Below are positions 17,022-25,513 of a stretch of 64,000 nucleotides of DNA, piece by piece; within the stretch, counting starts at the first letter, position 1; every line of letters begins with the position of its first letter. The stretch lies in NCBI RefSeq assembly GCF_015910445.1, contig NZ_CP048882.1:5391501-5455500 (forward strand), given 5' to 3'. The translations under genes were made by a program, and so were the position numbers. Under the pieces are notes generated by a model. The model saw only the letters and a list, made by a program, of their open reading frames with translations. It searched no databases and was not told where the DNA came from. This stretch comes from Streptomyces bathyalis (lineage in GTDB: Bacteria > Actinomycetota > Actinomycetes > Streptomycetales > Streptomycetaceae).

Positions 17022-19664
17022 GTGACCGAGAATTCTCAGCAGCGCCCCGACTCCCGAGGGCCGAAAGCAGCAGCCCCCGCAGACCTTCCGACGCAGTACG
17101 CGCCGGCCGAGGTGGAGGAGGAGCTGTACGAGCGCTGGGTAGCTCGCGGTTACTTCGAGGCGGACTCGAAGAGCGACAAGCAGCCGTACACCATCGTCAT
17201 CCCGCCACCGAACGTCACGGGATCGCTCCACCTCGGCCACGCCTTCCAGCACACGCTGATGGACGCCCTCACGCGCCGCAAGCGCATGCAGGGCTTCGAG
17301 TCGCTGTGGCTGCCGGGCATGGACCACGCGGGCATCGCCACGCAGAACAAGGTCGAGCAGCAGCTCGCCGAAGAGGGCAAGTCCAGGCAGGACTTGGGGC
17401 GTGAGGAGTTCGTCGAGCGGGTCTGGCAGTGGAAGGAGGAGTACGGCGGCAAGATCCTCGGCCAGATGCGCCGCCTCGGCGACGGCGTCGACTGGACGCG
17501 CGAGCGCTTCACGATGGACGAGGGCCTCTCCCGCGCCGTCCAGACCGTCTTCAAGCAGATGTACGACGACGGGCTGATCTACCGCGCCGAGCGGATCATC
17601 AACTGGTGCCCCCGCTGCCTCACTGCCATCTCCGACATCGAGGTGGAATACCAGGAGGACGACGGCGAGTTGGTCTCCATCAGGTACGGCGAGGGTGAGG
17701 ATTCCCTGGTCGTCGCCACCACCCGGGCCGAGACGATGCTCGGTGACACCGCCGTCGCCGTCCACCCCGACGACCAGCGCTACGCGCACCTGCTGGGCCG
17801 GCGCATCAAACTGCCGCTCACCGACCGCACGATTCCGGTCGTCGCGGACGAGCATGTGGACCCGGAGTTCGGCTCCGGCGCCGTCAAGGTCACTCCCGCC
17901 CACGACCCGAACGACTTCGCGATCGGGCAGCGGCACGACCTGCCGGCGCTGACCGTCATGGACGAGCGCGGCGTGATCACCGCGCACGGTCCGTACGAGG
18001 GCCTCGACCGCTTCGAGGCACGGTCCTCGATCGTCGCCGCCCTGCGCGAACAGGGCCGCATCACGGCCGAGAAGCGCCCGTACACGCACAGCGTCGGGCA
18101 CTGCTCGCGCTGCAAGACGACCATCGAGCCGCGGCTGTCGATGCAGTGGTGGGTCGGCGTCGGCCCGCTCGCGCAGGCCGCCGGTGACGCGGTGCGCGAC
18201 GGACGGGTCAAGATCCACCCGCCGGAGATGTCGGCGCGCTACTTCGACTGGGTCGACAACATGCTCGACTGGTGCATCTCGCGCCAGCTCTGGTGGGGCC
18301 ACCGCATTCCGGTCTGGTACGGCCCGGACGGAGAGGTCCGCTGCCTCGGCCCCGACGAGCAGCCGCCCACGGGCGAGGGCTGGACGCAGGACCCCGACGT
18401 CCTCGACACCTGGTTTTCCTCCGGCCTCTGGCCGTTCTCCACCCTCGGCTGGCCCGAACAGACCCAGGATCTGGCGAAGTTCTATCCGACCGACGTGCTG
18501 CTGACCGGCCACGACATCATCTTCTTCTGGGTCGCCAGGATGATGATGTTCGGGCTCTACGCGATGGACGGCGTCGCCCCGTTCCACACGATCGCGCTGA
18601 CCGGTCTGGTCCGGGACGACCACGGCAAGAAGATGTCCAAGTCCAACCCCAACTCGGTCGACCCGCTGGACTGGATGAACGCCTACGGTGCCGACGCCGT
18701 CCGCTTCACGCTCACCAGCGGCGCCAACCCCGGCGCCGATGTGCCGATCGGCGAGGACTGGGTCAAGGCGTCCCGCAATTTCGCCAACAAGATCTGGAAC
18801 GCCACGCGTTTCGCGCTGATGAATGGTGCGACGATCGAGGGCCCGCTGCCTGAGGCGTCCGAACTGGGCGCGACGGACAGGTGGATCCTCTCGCGCCTCA
18901 ACTCGGTCGTCACCGAGGTCGACGGCTACTACGACGACTACCAGTTCGCCAAACTCTCCGACGCGCTCCGGCACTTCGCGTGGGACGAGGTCTTCGACTG
19001 GTACGTCGAGCTGTCCAAGACCACCTTCGCGGCCGGCGGACGGCCAGCCGAGGTCTCACGCCGGGTTCTCGGCGAGGTCCTCGACGTGATGCTGCGACTG
19101 TTGCACCCGGTGGTCCCGTTCGTCACCGAGTCGCTGTGGACGACGCTCACGGGAGGCGAATCCCTCGTCGTCACGCCATGGCCGGCCGACTCGGGATTCC
19201 GGGACGCGGAGGCCGAGCGGGAGATCGCCACGCTCCAGAACGCGGTGACCGAGGTCCGGCGCTTCCGTGCCGACCAGGGCCTCCAGCCGGGGCAGCGGGT
19301 TCCGGCCCGGCTCACGGTTGCGGACTCCCCGCTGGCCTCCCACGAGGCCGCGATCCGGCAGCTGCTGCGGCTCCAGCCCGAGGGCGAGAGCTTCCATGCC
19401 ACGGCGTCGCTGCCCGTCGCGGGCGGCACCGTGGAGCTGGACCTCTCCGGAGTCATCGACGTCGACGCGGAGCGCAAGCGGCTGACGAAGGACCTGGACG
19501 CCGCCGAGAAGGAGCTTCGGCAGACCACGGCGAAGCTGGAGAACGAGGGCTTCCTCGCGAAGGCCCCCGATCACGTCGTGGGGAAGATCCGGGACCGCCG
19601 TGACGCCGCCGAGGCCGACATCGCACGCCTCCGGCAGCAGATCGAGCGGCTGCCCGGCGCGTAA
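17022..19664 (+). CDS. valS: Valyl-tRNA synthetase
   Basis: Class I aminoacyl-tRNA synthetase charging tRNA-Val, with editing of threonine. The 880-aa protein is normal length. The PPPNVTGSLHLGHA block contains the HIGH motif (H70-A74), the CP1 editing domain spans ~190-330 (TTRAETMLGD; HDPNDFAIG), WCISRQLWWGHRIPVW and the tRNA-binding DTWFSSGLWPFSTLGWP follow, and KMSKS lies at 537-541. The C-terminal ~65 residues form the coiled-coil arm (LTKDLDAAEKELRQTTAKLENEGF). The GTG start is marked by a -10-like hexamer just upstream rather than by an SD. A perfect 13-bp terminator follows. Confidence 0.97.
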   Translation: MTENSQQRPDSRGPKAAAPADLPTQYAPAEVEEELYERWVARGYFEADSKSDKQPYTIVIPPPNVTGSLHLGHAFQHTLMDALTRRKRMQGFESLWLPGMDHAGIATQNKVEQQLAEEGKSRQDLGREEFVERVWQWKEEYGGKILGQMRRLGDGVDWTRERFTMDEGLSRAVQTVFKQMYDDGLIYRAERIINWCPRCLTAISDIEVEYQEDDGELVSIRYGEGEDSLVVATTRAETMLGDTAVAVHPDDQRYAHLLGRRIKLPLTDRTIPVVADEHVDPEFGSGAVKVTPAHDPNDFAIGQRHDLPALTVMDERGVITAHGPYEGLDRFEARSSIVAALREQGRITAEKRPYTHSVGHCSRCKTTIEPRLSMQWWVGVGPLAQAAGDAVRDGRVKIHPPEMSARYFDWVDNMLDWCISRQLWWGHRIPVWYGPDGEVRCLGPDEQPPTGEGWTQDPDVLDTWFSSGLWPFSTLGWPEQTQDLAKFYPTDVLLTGHDIIFFWVARMMMFGLYAMDGVAPFHTIALTGLVRDDHGKKMSKSNPNSVDPLDWMNAYGADAVRFTLTSGANPGADVPIGEDWVKASRNFANKIWNATRFALMNGATIEGPLPEASELGATDRWILSRLNSVVTEVDGYYDDYQFAKLSDALRHFAWDEVFDWYVELSKTTFAAGGRPAEVSRRVLGEVLDVMLRLLHPVVPFVTESLWTTLTGGESLVVTPWPADSGFRDAEAEREIATLQNAVTEVRRFRADQGLQPGQRVPARLTVADSPLASHEAAIRQLLRLQPEGESFHATASLPVAGGTVELDLSGVIDVDAERKRLTKDLDAAEKELRQTTAKLENEGFLAKAPDHVVGKIRDRRDAAEADIARLRQQIERLPGA

Positions 19665-19760
19665 CCCGCGAGCGCGTGGTCCTGGTCGCCCCGGGCCCAC
19701 GCGCTCGGGCCTCGTCGAGCGCGTCCTTGGGTGCCCGTCGACGGGCCACTCGCGTACTCA

Positions 19761-19790
19761 CGGTCCGGCAGCATCCGTGCTGCCGGACCG
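19761..19790 (+). terminator. 13-bp perfect terminator after valS
   Basis: CGGTCCGGCAGCA and TGCTGCCGGACCG pair completely around the tetraloop TCCG. Confidence 0.85.
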
Positions 19791-19890
19791 CTTCGCGTTC
19801 CACGGGGTCGCGCCCCGGCCCCGGCGACCGCGGGCTATGCGGGACCTGGACCGCGGCGGACCGCCGGGAAGGGCGCCCCGCCGCCCTACG

Positions 19891-19896
19891 TAGACT
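19891..19896 (+). promoter_or_regulatory. Putative -10 for leaderless folC
   Basis: TAGACT lies 7 bases before the folC GTG at 19904, an arrangement identical in hexamer and spacing to rpiB. There is no SD between. Confidence 0.5.
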
Positions 19897-19903
19897 GGGC
19901 GCC

Positions 19904-21466
19904 GTGAGTGACCAGCCCCAGCCCCCCGAGCAAGGTCCCGGCGAAGACCCGGACGAGGAGAACGGCGACACCGCACCCTCCGAGTTCGAGGAGATCGTCG
20001 GAGCGGAGACGGACCGCGACCCGGACCTGGCGGTGATCGAGGCCGGCAGCCGCACCCTCCGCGCCCAGGCCGGCCCGCCGGAGGCCGACGTCGTTCCCGG
20101 GCGGCCCGAGGACCCCGAGACGGACCGGGCGCTGCGGGCGGTGGAGACGGAGCTGATGGGCCGCTGGCCCGAGACCAAGCTCGACCCGTCCCTGGACCGC
20201 ATCCGGGCGCTGATGGACGTGATGGGGGAGCCGCAGCGCTCCTACCCGTCCATCCACATCACCGGCACGAACGGCAAGACCAGCACGGCGCGCATGATCG
20301 AAGCGCTGCTGAGCACCTTCGAGCTGCGCACCGGCCGCTACACCTCACCGCACGTGCAGTCGATCACCGAGCGGATCAGCGTCGACGGCGCTCCCGTCAC
20401 CGCCGAGCGCTTCATCGAGACCTACGAGGACGTGAAGCCGTTCGCGGAGATGGTCGACGCGCAGCAGCCGCACCGCCTCTCCTTCTTCGAGATGCTGACG
20501 GGCATGGCCTACGCGGCCTTCGCCGACGCCCCCGTGGACGTCGCCGTCGTCGAGGTCGGCATGGGCGGCAGCTGGGACGCCACGAACGTCATCGACGCGG
20601 GCGTCTCCGTCATCACGCCCATCTCGCTCGACCACGTCGCACGTCTCGGTGACACCCCCGAGAAGATCGCCGGCGAGAAGTCCGGGATCATCAAGAAGGA
20701 CGCCACAGTCGTACTCGCCCAGCAGCCCGTGGAAGCGGCCTCCGTCGTGCTGAAGCGGGCCGCCGGGGAGGACGCGACGGTCGCGCGTGAGGGCCTCGAG
20801 TTCGGGGTGGTCTCGCGCGAGGTCGCCGTCGGCGGGCAGCTGATGACGCTGCGCGGACTGGGCGGTGAGTATCCGGAGATCTTCCTGCCCATGCATGGGG
20901 CGCACATGGCGCACAACGCGGCCGTGGCGCTCGCCGCCGTCGAGGCGTTCTTCGGCATCGGCGCCCGGCAGACGGACAAGGGCCGCACGCTCGACGCCGA
21001 CATCGTCCGGCAGGCCTTCGCGTCCGTCTCCTCACCCGGCCGCCTCGAGCTGATGCGCACCAGCCCGGCGGTGCTTCTCGACGCCGCGCACAACCCGGCG
21101 GGAGCGCGTGCGACAGCGGAGGCGGTCACCGAGGCGTTCAGTTTCAGCCGTCTCGTGGGCGTTGTCGGTCCCAGCAGCGACAAGGACGTACGGGGCCTGC
21201 TCGAGGCCTTCGAACCGATCTTCGCCGAAGTGGTCCTCACCCGTAACTCCACATCCCGGGCGATGGATGTCGACGACCTGGCGGCCGTCGCCGTCGAGGT
21301 CTTCGGCGAGGAGCGGGTGCAGATCGAGCCCCGGCTCGACAGCGCGCTGGAGGAGGCGATCACGCTCGCCGAGGAGGAGGGCGAGTACGCCGGAGCGGGC
21401 GTCCTGGTCACGGGATCCGTCATCACGGCCGGCGAGGCCCGGCTGCTGCTGGGGAAGGAGCGGTAG
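19904..21466 (+). CDS. folC: Folylpolyglutamate synthase / dihydrofolate synthase
   Basis: Mur-ligase-family ATP-dependent enzyme adding glutamates to folates, and dihydrofolate synthase in bacteria. The 520-aa protein has an acidic, Pro/Glu-rich N-terminal extension of ~70 residues typical of actinobacterial FolC, then the P-loop HITGTNGKTSTARM, RYTSPHVQSITERI, the VEVGMGGSWDATN block, THARGD-like region SLDHVARLGDTPEKIAGEKSGI, and the C-terminal LLDAAHNPAGA motif. The GTG start at 19904 (VSDQPQPPEQ) is preferred over upstream frames because those lack codon bias. Its TAG overlaps the next gene's GTG by one base. Confidence 0.95.
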   Translation: MSDQPQPPEQGPGEDPDEENGDTAPSEFEEIVGAETDRDPDLAVIEAGSRTLRAQAGPPEADVVPGRPEDPETDRALRAVETELMGRWPETKLDPSLDRIRALMDVMGEPQRSYPSIHITGTNGKTSTARMIEALLSTFELRTGRYTSPHVQSITERISVDGAPVTAERFIETYEDVKPFAEMVDAQQPHRLSFFEMLTGMAYAAFADAPVDVAVVEVGMGGSWDATNVIDAGVSVITPISLDHVARLGDTPEKIAGEKSGIIKKDATVVLAQQPVEAASVVLKRAAGEDATVAREGLEFGVVSREVAVGGQLMTLRGLGGEYPEIFLPMHGAHMAHNAAVALAAVEAFFGIGARQTDKGRTLDADIVRQAFASVSSPGRLELMRTSPAVLLDAAHNPAGARATAEAVTEAFSFSRLVGVVGPSSDKDVRGLLEAFEPIFAEVVLTRNSTSRAMDVDDLAAVAVEVFGEERVQIEPRLDSALEEAITLAEEEGEYAGAGVLVTGSVITAGEARLLLGKER

Positions 21467-21816
21467 TGCGCACCCTCTGCGCGAGCACGCTGCTCGGTGA
21501 GTTCTTCGTGATCGGCTTCGCCGGTCTCGTCGCCATGCGTACCAGCGACCTGTCCACGGGCACCGTCTGGACTGTGTGCGGGGTGGCGATGGCGCTCTGC
21601 GTACTGCTGTGCGGAGCACTGACGCGCCCGGGCGGTGTCCAGCTGGGCTGGGCGCTCCAACTGGCCCTGATCGCCTCCGGATTCGTCGTCCCCGCCATGT
21701 TCTTCCTCGGCGCCTGTTTCGCGGGACTGTGGTGGGCGTCCGTCCACTTCGGCCGGAAGGTGGACGAGGCGAAGGCCGAGCGTGCCCGGCTGGAGACCGA
21801 GCCTGACACTGCGTGA
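21466..21816 (+). CDS. DUF4233 membrane protein
   Basis: Function unknown. The 116-aa protein has three or four membrane helices (LLGEFFVIGFAGLVAM, VWTVCGVAMALCVLLCGAL, GWALQLALIASGFVVPAMFF and GACFAGLWWASV), ending in a charged cytoplasmic tail (GRKVDEAKAERARLE). This family sits invariably between folC and ndk in actinobacteria. Its GTG shares the G of the folC TAG (TAGTG), so it is almost surely translated by coupling from folC. Confidence 0.9.
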   Translation: MRTLCASTLLGEFFVIGFAGLVAMRTSDLSTGTVWTVCGVAMALCVLLCGALTRPGGVQLGWALQLALIASGFVVPAMFFLGACFAGLWWASVHFGRKVDEAKAERARLETEPDTA

Positions 21817-21938
21817 CGGTGAGCGGTGCCGCCCGTGTAGCCTCTGGGCATTCGCAACCGGCCACATCCCCGACCCTGACCTCCCCGACGCCTGACGTCC
21901 CCGACGGCACGGCGCACCATCCCCGAGGAGCCCCCGAC

Positions 21939-22352
21939 ATGAGCGAGCGCACCCTGGTACTGCTCAAGCCCGACGCCGTACGCCGCGGCCTGATCGGTGA
22001 GATCACCGGCCGGATCGAGAGCAAGGCGGACTGGGCCGTCAGGGCACTGGAGTTGCGCACGCTCGACCGCTCGACGCTGGAACAGCACTACTCCGAGCAC
22101 GTCGGAAAGCCGTTCTACGAACCGCTGGTGGAATTCATGGCCTCGGGCCCGTCCGTCGTGATGGTCGTCGAAGGTGAGCGCGTCATCGAAGGAGTGCGGG
22201 CACTCGCCGGTCCGACGGACCCGATTGCCGCGCCGCCCGGCTCCATTCGGGGGGACTTCGGCACGATTGTGCGGGAAAACCTGATTCACGCATCGGACTC
22301 GGCGGAGTCCGCCGAGCGAGAGTTGAAGATTTTTTTCCCTGACTTCAGTTAG
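21939..22352 (+). CDS. ndk: Nucleoside diphosphate kinase
   Basis: Transfers the gamma phosphate from ATP to other nucleoside diphosphates through a phospho-His. The 137-aa protein contains TLVLLKPDAVRRGLIGEI, ALELRTLD, GKPFYEPLVEFMASGP, the GPTDP-x-x-APPGSIRGDFG loop, and the active site ENLIHASDS with the phosphorylated His. The ATG at 21939 follows GAGGAG 10 bases upstream. TAGCCT at 21838-21843, ~95 bases upstream, is a possible own promoter. Confidence 0.97.
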   Translation: MSERTLVLLKPDAVRRGLIGEITGRIESKADWAVRALELRTLDRSTLEQHYSEHVGKPFYEPLVEFMASGPSVVMVVEGERVIEGVRALAGPTDPIAAPPGSIRGDFGTIVRENLIHASDSAESAERELKIFFPDFS

Positions 22353-22396
22353 GGTTTCGCTGACGCGTCATCAGTCGTCAGAGCCTGGATGACCTG

Positions 22397-22422
22397 GGGC
22401 GACCGACAATTTCCGGTCGCCC
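22397..22422 (+). terminator. Terminator after ndk
   Basis: GGGCGACCG (22397-22405) pairs with CGGTCGCCC (22414-22422) around an A/T-rich 8-base loop. Confidence 0.75.
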
Positions 22423-22643
22423 TTCGGCATATGCGCCTTGGTTCGGGGGAACGCATCACCCCGACACGACGTCACTGATTACAGGGACGACGGCTGTTAC
22501 GCCGACAATGGCGGGACACCCTCGCTACGTGTTCGAGTCCGCGTCTACGATGGAACCTCGCGCCTCCATTGCGTTAGCGCGGATCACCCACTCCTGCCGT
22601 CCTCCCACACACATCGCTCCAGTTGGAAGGCCAGACGCATCCT

Positions 22644-23675
22644 ATGGCGAACAACATGTCGTTCATCGGCCGTGATATGGCTGTCGACCTCGGGACCGCC
22701 AACACGCTGGTGTACGTCAGGGGTCGCGGGATCGTCCTCAACGAGCCGTCGGTCGTCGCCATCAACACCAACACCGGGGGCATCCTGGCGGTCGGCGCCG
22801 AGGCGAAGAAGATGATCGGCCGCACCCCGGGCAACATCGTGGCCGTGCGTCCGCTGAAGGACGGCGTCATCGCCGACTTCGAGATCACAGAGCGGATGCT
22901 CCGCTACTTCATTCTCAAGATCCACAAGCGACGCTATCTCGCCCGTCCGCGGGTGGTCATCTGCGTTCCCTCCGGCATCACCGGGGTCGAACGCCGCGCC
23001 GTCATCGAGGCGTCCACGCAGGCAGGCGCGCGGCAGGTGCACATCATCGAGGAGCCGATGGCGGCCGCGATCGGCTCCGGGCTGCCCGTGCACGAGGCCA
23101 CCGGCAACATGGTCGTCGACATCGGCGGTGGCACCACCGAGGTGGCGGTGATCTCGCTCGGAGGAATCGTCACGGCGCAGTCGATCCGCGTCGCCGGGGA
23201 CGAGTTGGACAACGCGATCATCCAGCACATCAAGAAGGAGTACAGCCTGCTCCTCGGCGAGCGCACGGCCGAGAGCATCAAGATCACGATCGGCTCCGCG
23301 CACTCCCTCGACAAGGACGAGCACACGGAGATCCGTGGCCGTGACCTGGTCAGCGGCCTTCCCAAGACGGTCGTCATCTCGGCCGCGGAGGTCCGCAGGG
23401 CCATGGAGGAGCCCGTCAACGCGATCGTCGACGCGGTGAAGACCACGCTCGACAAGTGCCCGCCCGAGCTGTCCGGCGACGTCATGGACCGCGGGATCGT
23501 CCTCACCGGCGGCGGCGCGCTGCTGCGCGGTCTGGACGAGCGGCTGCGCAGCGAGACGGGCATGCCGATCCACATCGCCGAGGATCCGCTGGATTCCGTG
23601 GCGCTGGGCTCCGGCAAGTGCGTGGAGGAGTTCGAGGCCCTTCAGCAGGTCCTCGATTCCCAGCCCAGGCGATGA
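22644..23675 (+). CDS. mreB: MreB, bacterial actin homologue
   Basis: Forms membrane-bound filaments that organise wall synthesis; in Streptomyces it acts mainly in spore-wall assembly. The 343-aa protein contains FIGRDMAVDLGTANTLVYVRG (phosphate 1), PSGITGVERRAVIEA, the IEEPMAAAIGSGLPV connect segment, MVVDIGGGTTEVAVISLGG (phosphate 2), and GIVLTGGGALLRGLDERL (adenosine motif). The N-terminal MANNMSF amphipathic start is kept. The ATG at 22644 has GGAAGG ~13 bases upstream, and an ATG 12 bases further in is possible. A -10-like TACGAT is at 22546-22551. It opens the mre cluster. Confidence 0.97.
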   Translation: MANNMSFIGRDMAVDLGTANTLVYVRGRGIVLNEPSVVAINTNTGGILAVGAEAKKMIGRTPGNIVAVRPLKDGVIADFEITERMLRYFILKIHKRRYLARPRVVICVPSGITGVERRAVIEASTQAGARQVHIIEEPMAAAIGSGLPVHEATGNMVVDIGGGTTEVAVISLGGIVTAQSIRVAGDELDNAIIQHIKKEYSLLLGERTAESIKITIGSAHSLDKDEHTEIRGRDLVSGLPKTVVISAAEVRRAMEEPVNAIVDAVKTTLDKCPPELSGDVMDRGIVLTGGGALLRGLDERLRSETGMPIHIAEDPLDSVALGSGKCVEEFEALQQVLDSQPRR

Positions 23676-23745
23676 TCTGAACGCAACGAACTGCCGTGCG
23701 GTCCGCCGCATGCACGACCACCAGTCCGCCTGTGGATCGTTGACA

Positions 23746-23776
23746 GTTCCGGAGCACGGCAGCAGTGCTCCGGAAC
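23746..23776 (+). promoter_or_regulatory. Intercistronic hairpin between mreB and mreC
   Basis: GTTCCGGAGCAC (23746-23757) pairs perfectly with GTGCTCCGGAAC (23765-23776). No T-run follows and the operon continues, so an attenuator, RNA-end stabiliser or processing signal is more likely than full termination. Confidence 0.55.
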
Positions 23777-23818
23777 GGACACCGCTCCACCGACTGAGGA
23801 AAGGCACGGCCGCCGCAC

Positions 23819-24757
23819 GTGAGGGACACCCGAGAGAGCCGGCTGCTGCTCGTCCTTCTGATCGCCATCGCGTTCGCACTGATCACGGTGGACATCAGGA
23901 AGGCCGAGCAGTCCCCGATGGACAGCGCGCGGCATGTGGCCGCTTCCGCCTTCGGGCCTGTGGAGAACGGGGTGTCAGCGGCCGTCGACCCCGTCGGGAA
24001 CTCCATCGCCGCCGTCCGTGACTCCGGTGTGCGGCACGACCGCATAAGCCGTCTCGAGGCCGAGAACGCGAAGCTGAAGCAGAGGCTCGGCTCCAGCGAC
24101 CGGCACCGCGCACGTTCCCAGGAACTGGACAGACTGCTGAAGACCGCCGGCGCCGGCGGCTACGGGCTCAAGGGCGCCCAGGTCATCGGCATCGGCTCCG
24201 CGCAGGGCTTCTCCTGGACGGTCACGATCGACGCCGGCACCAAGGACGGTCTCGCGCGGGACATGACGGTCATCAACGGCGACGGCCTCGTGGGCCGTGT
24301 CACGACCGTCAGCTCGTCCACCGCGACCGTGCTGCTCGCCAACGACCCCGACTTCTCCGTCGGTACCCGCATGGAGAAGAGCAGCGAACTCGGCTTCGCC
24401 ACAGGTCGCGGCGGTGACGCCATGACCGTCCAGCTCCTGAACGGCAAGGCGAACGTGAAGAAGGGCGACCGGATAGTGACTTTCGGTTCCCGGAACAACA
24501 AGCCCTTCGTGCCGGGCGTGCCTGTGGGGACGGTCTCCAAGGTCGACAGGACGGCGGGTGACCTCACGCGCAGCGTCAACGTCCGTCCGTTCGTCAGCTT
24601 CAGCAAGCTCGACATCGTGGGTGTCGTCGTCCAGCCGCCGCGTACGGATCCGCGGGACGACGTGCTGCGGGCGAAGAAGCCGCCGAAGCCCAAGCCCGCG
24701 CCCACGGTGACCGTCACCAAGACGCCGAAGCCCGATGCTTCGGAATCCAGGAGCTGA
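23819..24757 (+). CDS. mreC: MreC, rod/spore shape-determining protein
   Basis: Bitopic scaffold linking MreB and MreD to PBP2 and RodA. The 312-aa protein has one N-terminal transmembrane helix (RLLLVLLIAIAFALITVDI), a dimerising coiled coil (HDRISRLEAENAKLKQRLGSS), and two beta-barrel domains with GIGSAQGFSWTVTIDAGTKDGL and GDGLVGRV, VLLANDPDFSVGTRM. The C-terminal ~40 residues are a Lys/Pro/Thr-rich extension (KKPPKPKPAPTVTVTKTPKP). The start GTG 23819 has its GAGGAAAGG unusually far upstream (14 bases). It is followed directly by mreD. Confidence 0.95.
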   Translation: MRDTRESRLLLVLLIAIAFALITVDIRKAEQSPMDSARHVAASAFGPVENGVSAAVDPVGNSIAAVRDSGVRHDRISRLEAENAKLKQRLGSSDRHRARSQELDRLLKTAGAGGYGLKGAQVIGIGSAQGFSWTVTIDAGTKDGLARDMTVINGDGLVGRVTTVSSSTATVLLANDPDFSVGTRMEKSSELGFATGRGGDAMTVQLLNGKANVKKGDRIVTFGSRNNKPFVPGVPVGTVSKVDRTAGDLTRSVNVRPFVSFSKLDIVGVVVQPPRTDPRDDVLRAKKPPKPKPAPTVTVTKTPKPDASESRS

Positions 24758-24760
24758 CCG

Positions 24761-25513
24761 ATGTACATCAACCGGATCCTGCTCTCGGCCGTACTCGTCG
24801 TCGGCGCCCTGATCGCGCAGGTGAGCGTACTGGCGCGGCTTCAGCTGCCCGGTGCCGTGCCCGATCTGCTGCTGCTCGTCCTGCTCGGGCTGGCCATGGT
24901 CTACGGCCACACCGCCGGAGCCGTGACCGGCTTTCTCGCCGGGCTCCTCGCGGACCTCGCGCCGCCCGCGGAGCACGCGGTGGGCCGGTACGCGCTCGTG
25001 CTGTGCATCATCGGCTACGTGGCGGGCCTGACGAAGCCCGAGAGCACGCAGCACCGTTCGGCGACCGTGCCGATGCTCGTCGTCGCCAGCGCCGCCGTCG
25101 GATCGACGCTCCTGTACGCGGGCGTCGGCACCCTCGTCGGCGACACCGCGGCGGGCCAGGTGGGGCTGCTGCCGCTGCTGTTCACTGCCACCCTCTACGA
25201 CCTGCTGCTGGCGCCCTTCGTCGTGCCGCTGATCATGTGGGCGGCCCGCCGCACGGAGCGCGGAGTGATCACCTCCGACGCGTCCGGCGTCGGGAGTATG
25301 GGCCGAAGTGACAAAGGCGCCTACGGCTGGCTCAGTTCGGGTACGGGACTTCAAGTCGGCGGCAGCCTCTTCGGCAAGGGCCGTAACGGCAGCACGGTGC
25401 GCAACGCGCGTAACGGCAAGGCCATCCGGATGGGCATCCAGCGGGGCAGTCTACTGGACCGGTCGTCCCGCAAAGGCAGGACCGGGAAGATCAAGGGGGT
25501 CAAGCGGCTGTGA
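24761..25513 (+). CDS. mreD: MreD, with long basic C-terminal extension
   Basis: Polytopic membrane partner of MreC. Of 250 aa, the first ~170 give five or six helices (ILLSAVLVVGALIAQVSVLA; DLLLLVLLGLAMVYG; AVTGFLAGLLADLAPPAEHAVGRYALV; final LYDLLLAPFVVPLIMWA). The last ~75 residues are hydrophilic, strongly basic and Gly-rich, with RNG/RNA/RKG repeats (GKGRNGS, RNARNGKA, SRKGRTGKIKGVKRL). Typical MreD is ~160-180 aa, so this tail is an addition. The mrdA GTG overlaps its stop. Confidence 0.92.
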   Translation: MYINRILLSAVLVVGALIAQVSVLARLQLPGAVPDLLLLVLLGLAMVYGHTAGAVTGFLAGLLADLAPPAEHAVGRYALVLCIIGYVAGLTKPESTQHRSATVPMLVVASAAVGSTLLYAGVGTLVGDTAAGQVGLLPLLFTATLYDLLLAPFVVPLIMWAARRTERGVITSDASGVGSMGRSDKGAYGWLSSGTGLQVGGSLFGKGRNGSTVRNARNGKAIRMGIQRGSLLDRSSRKGRTGKIKGVKRL

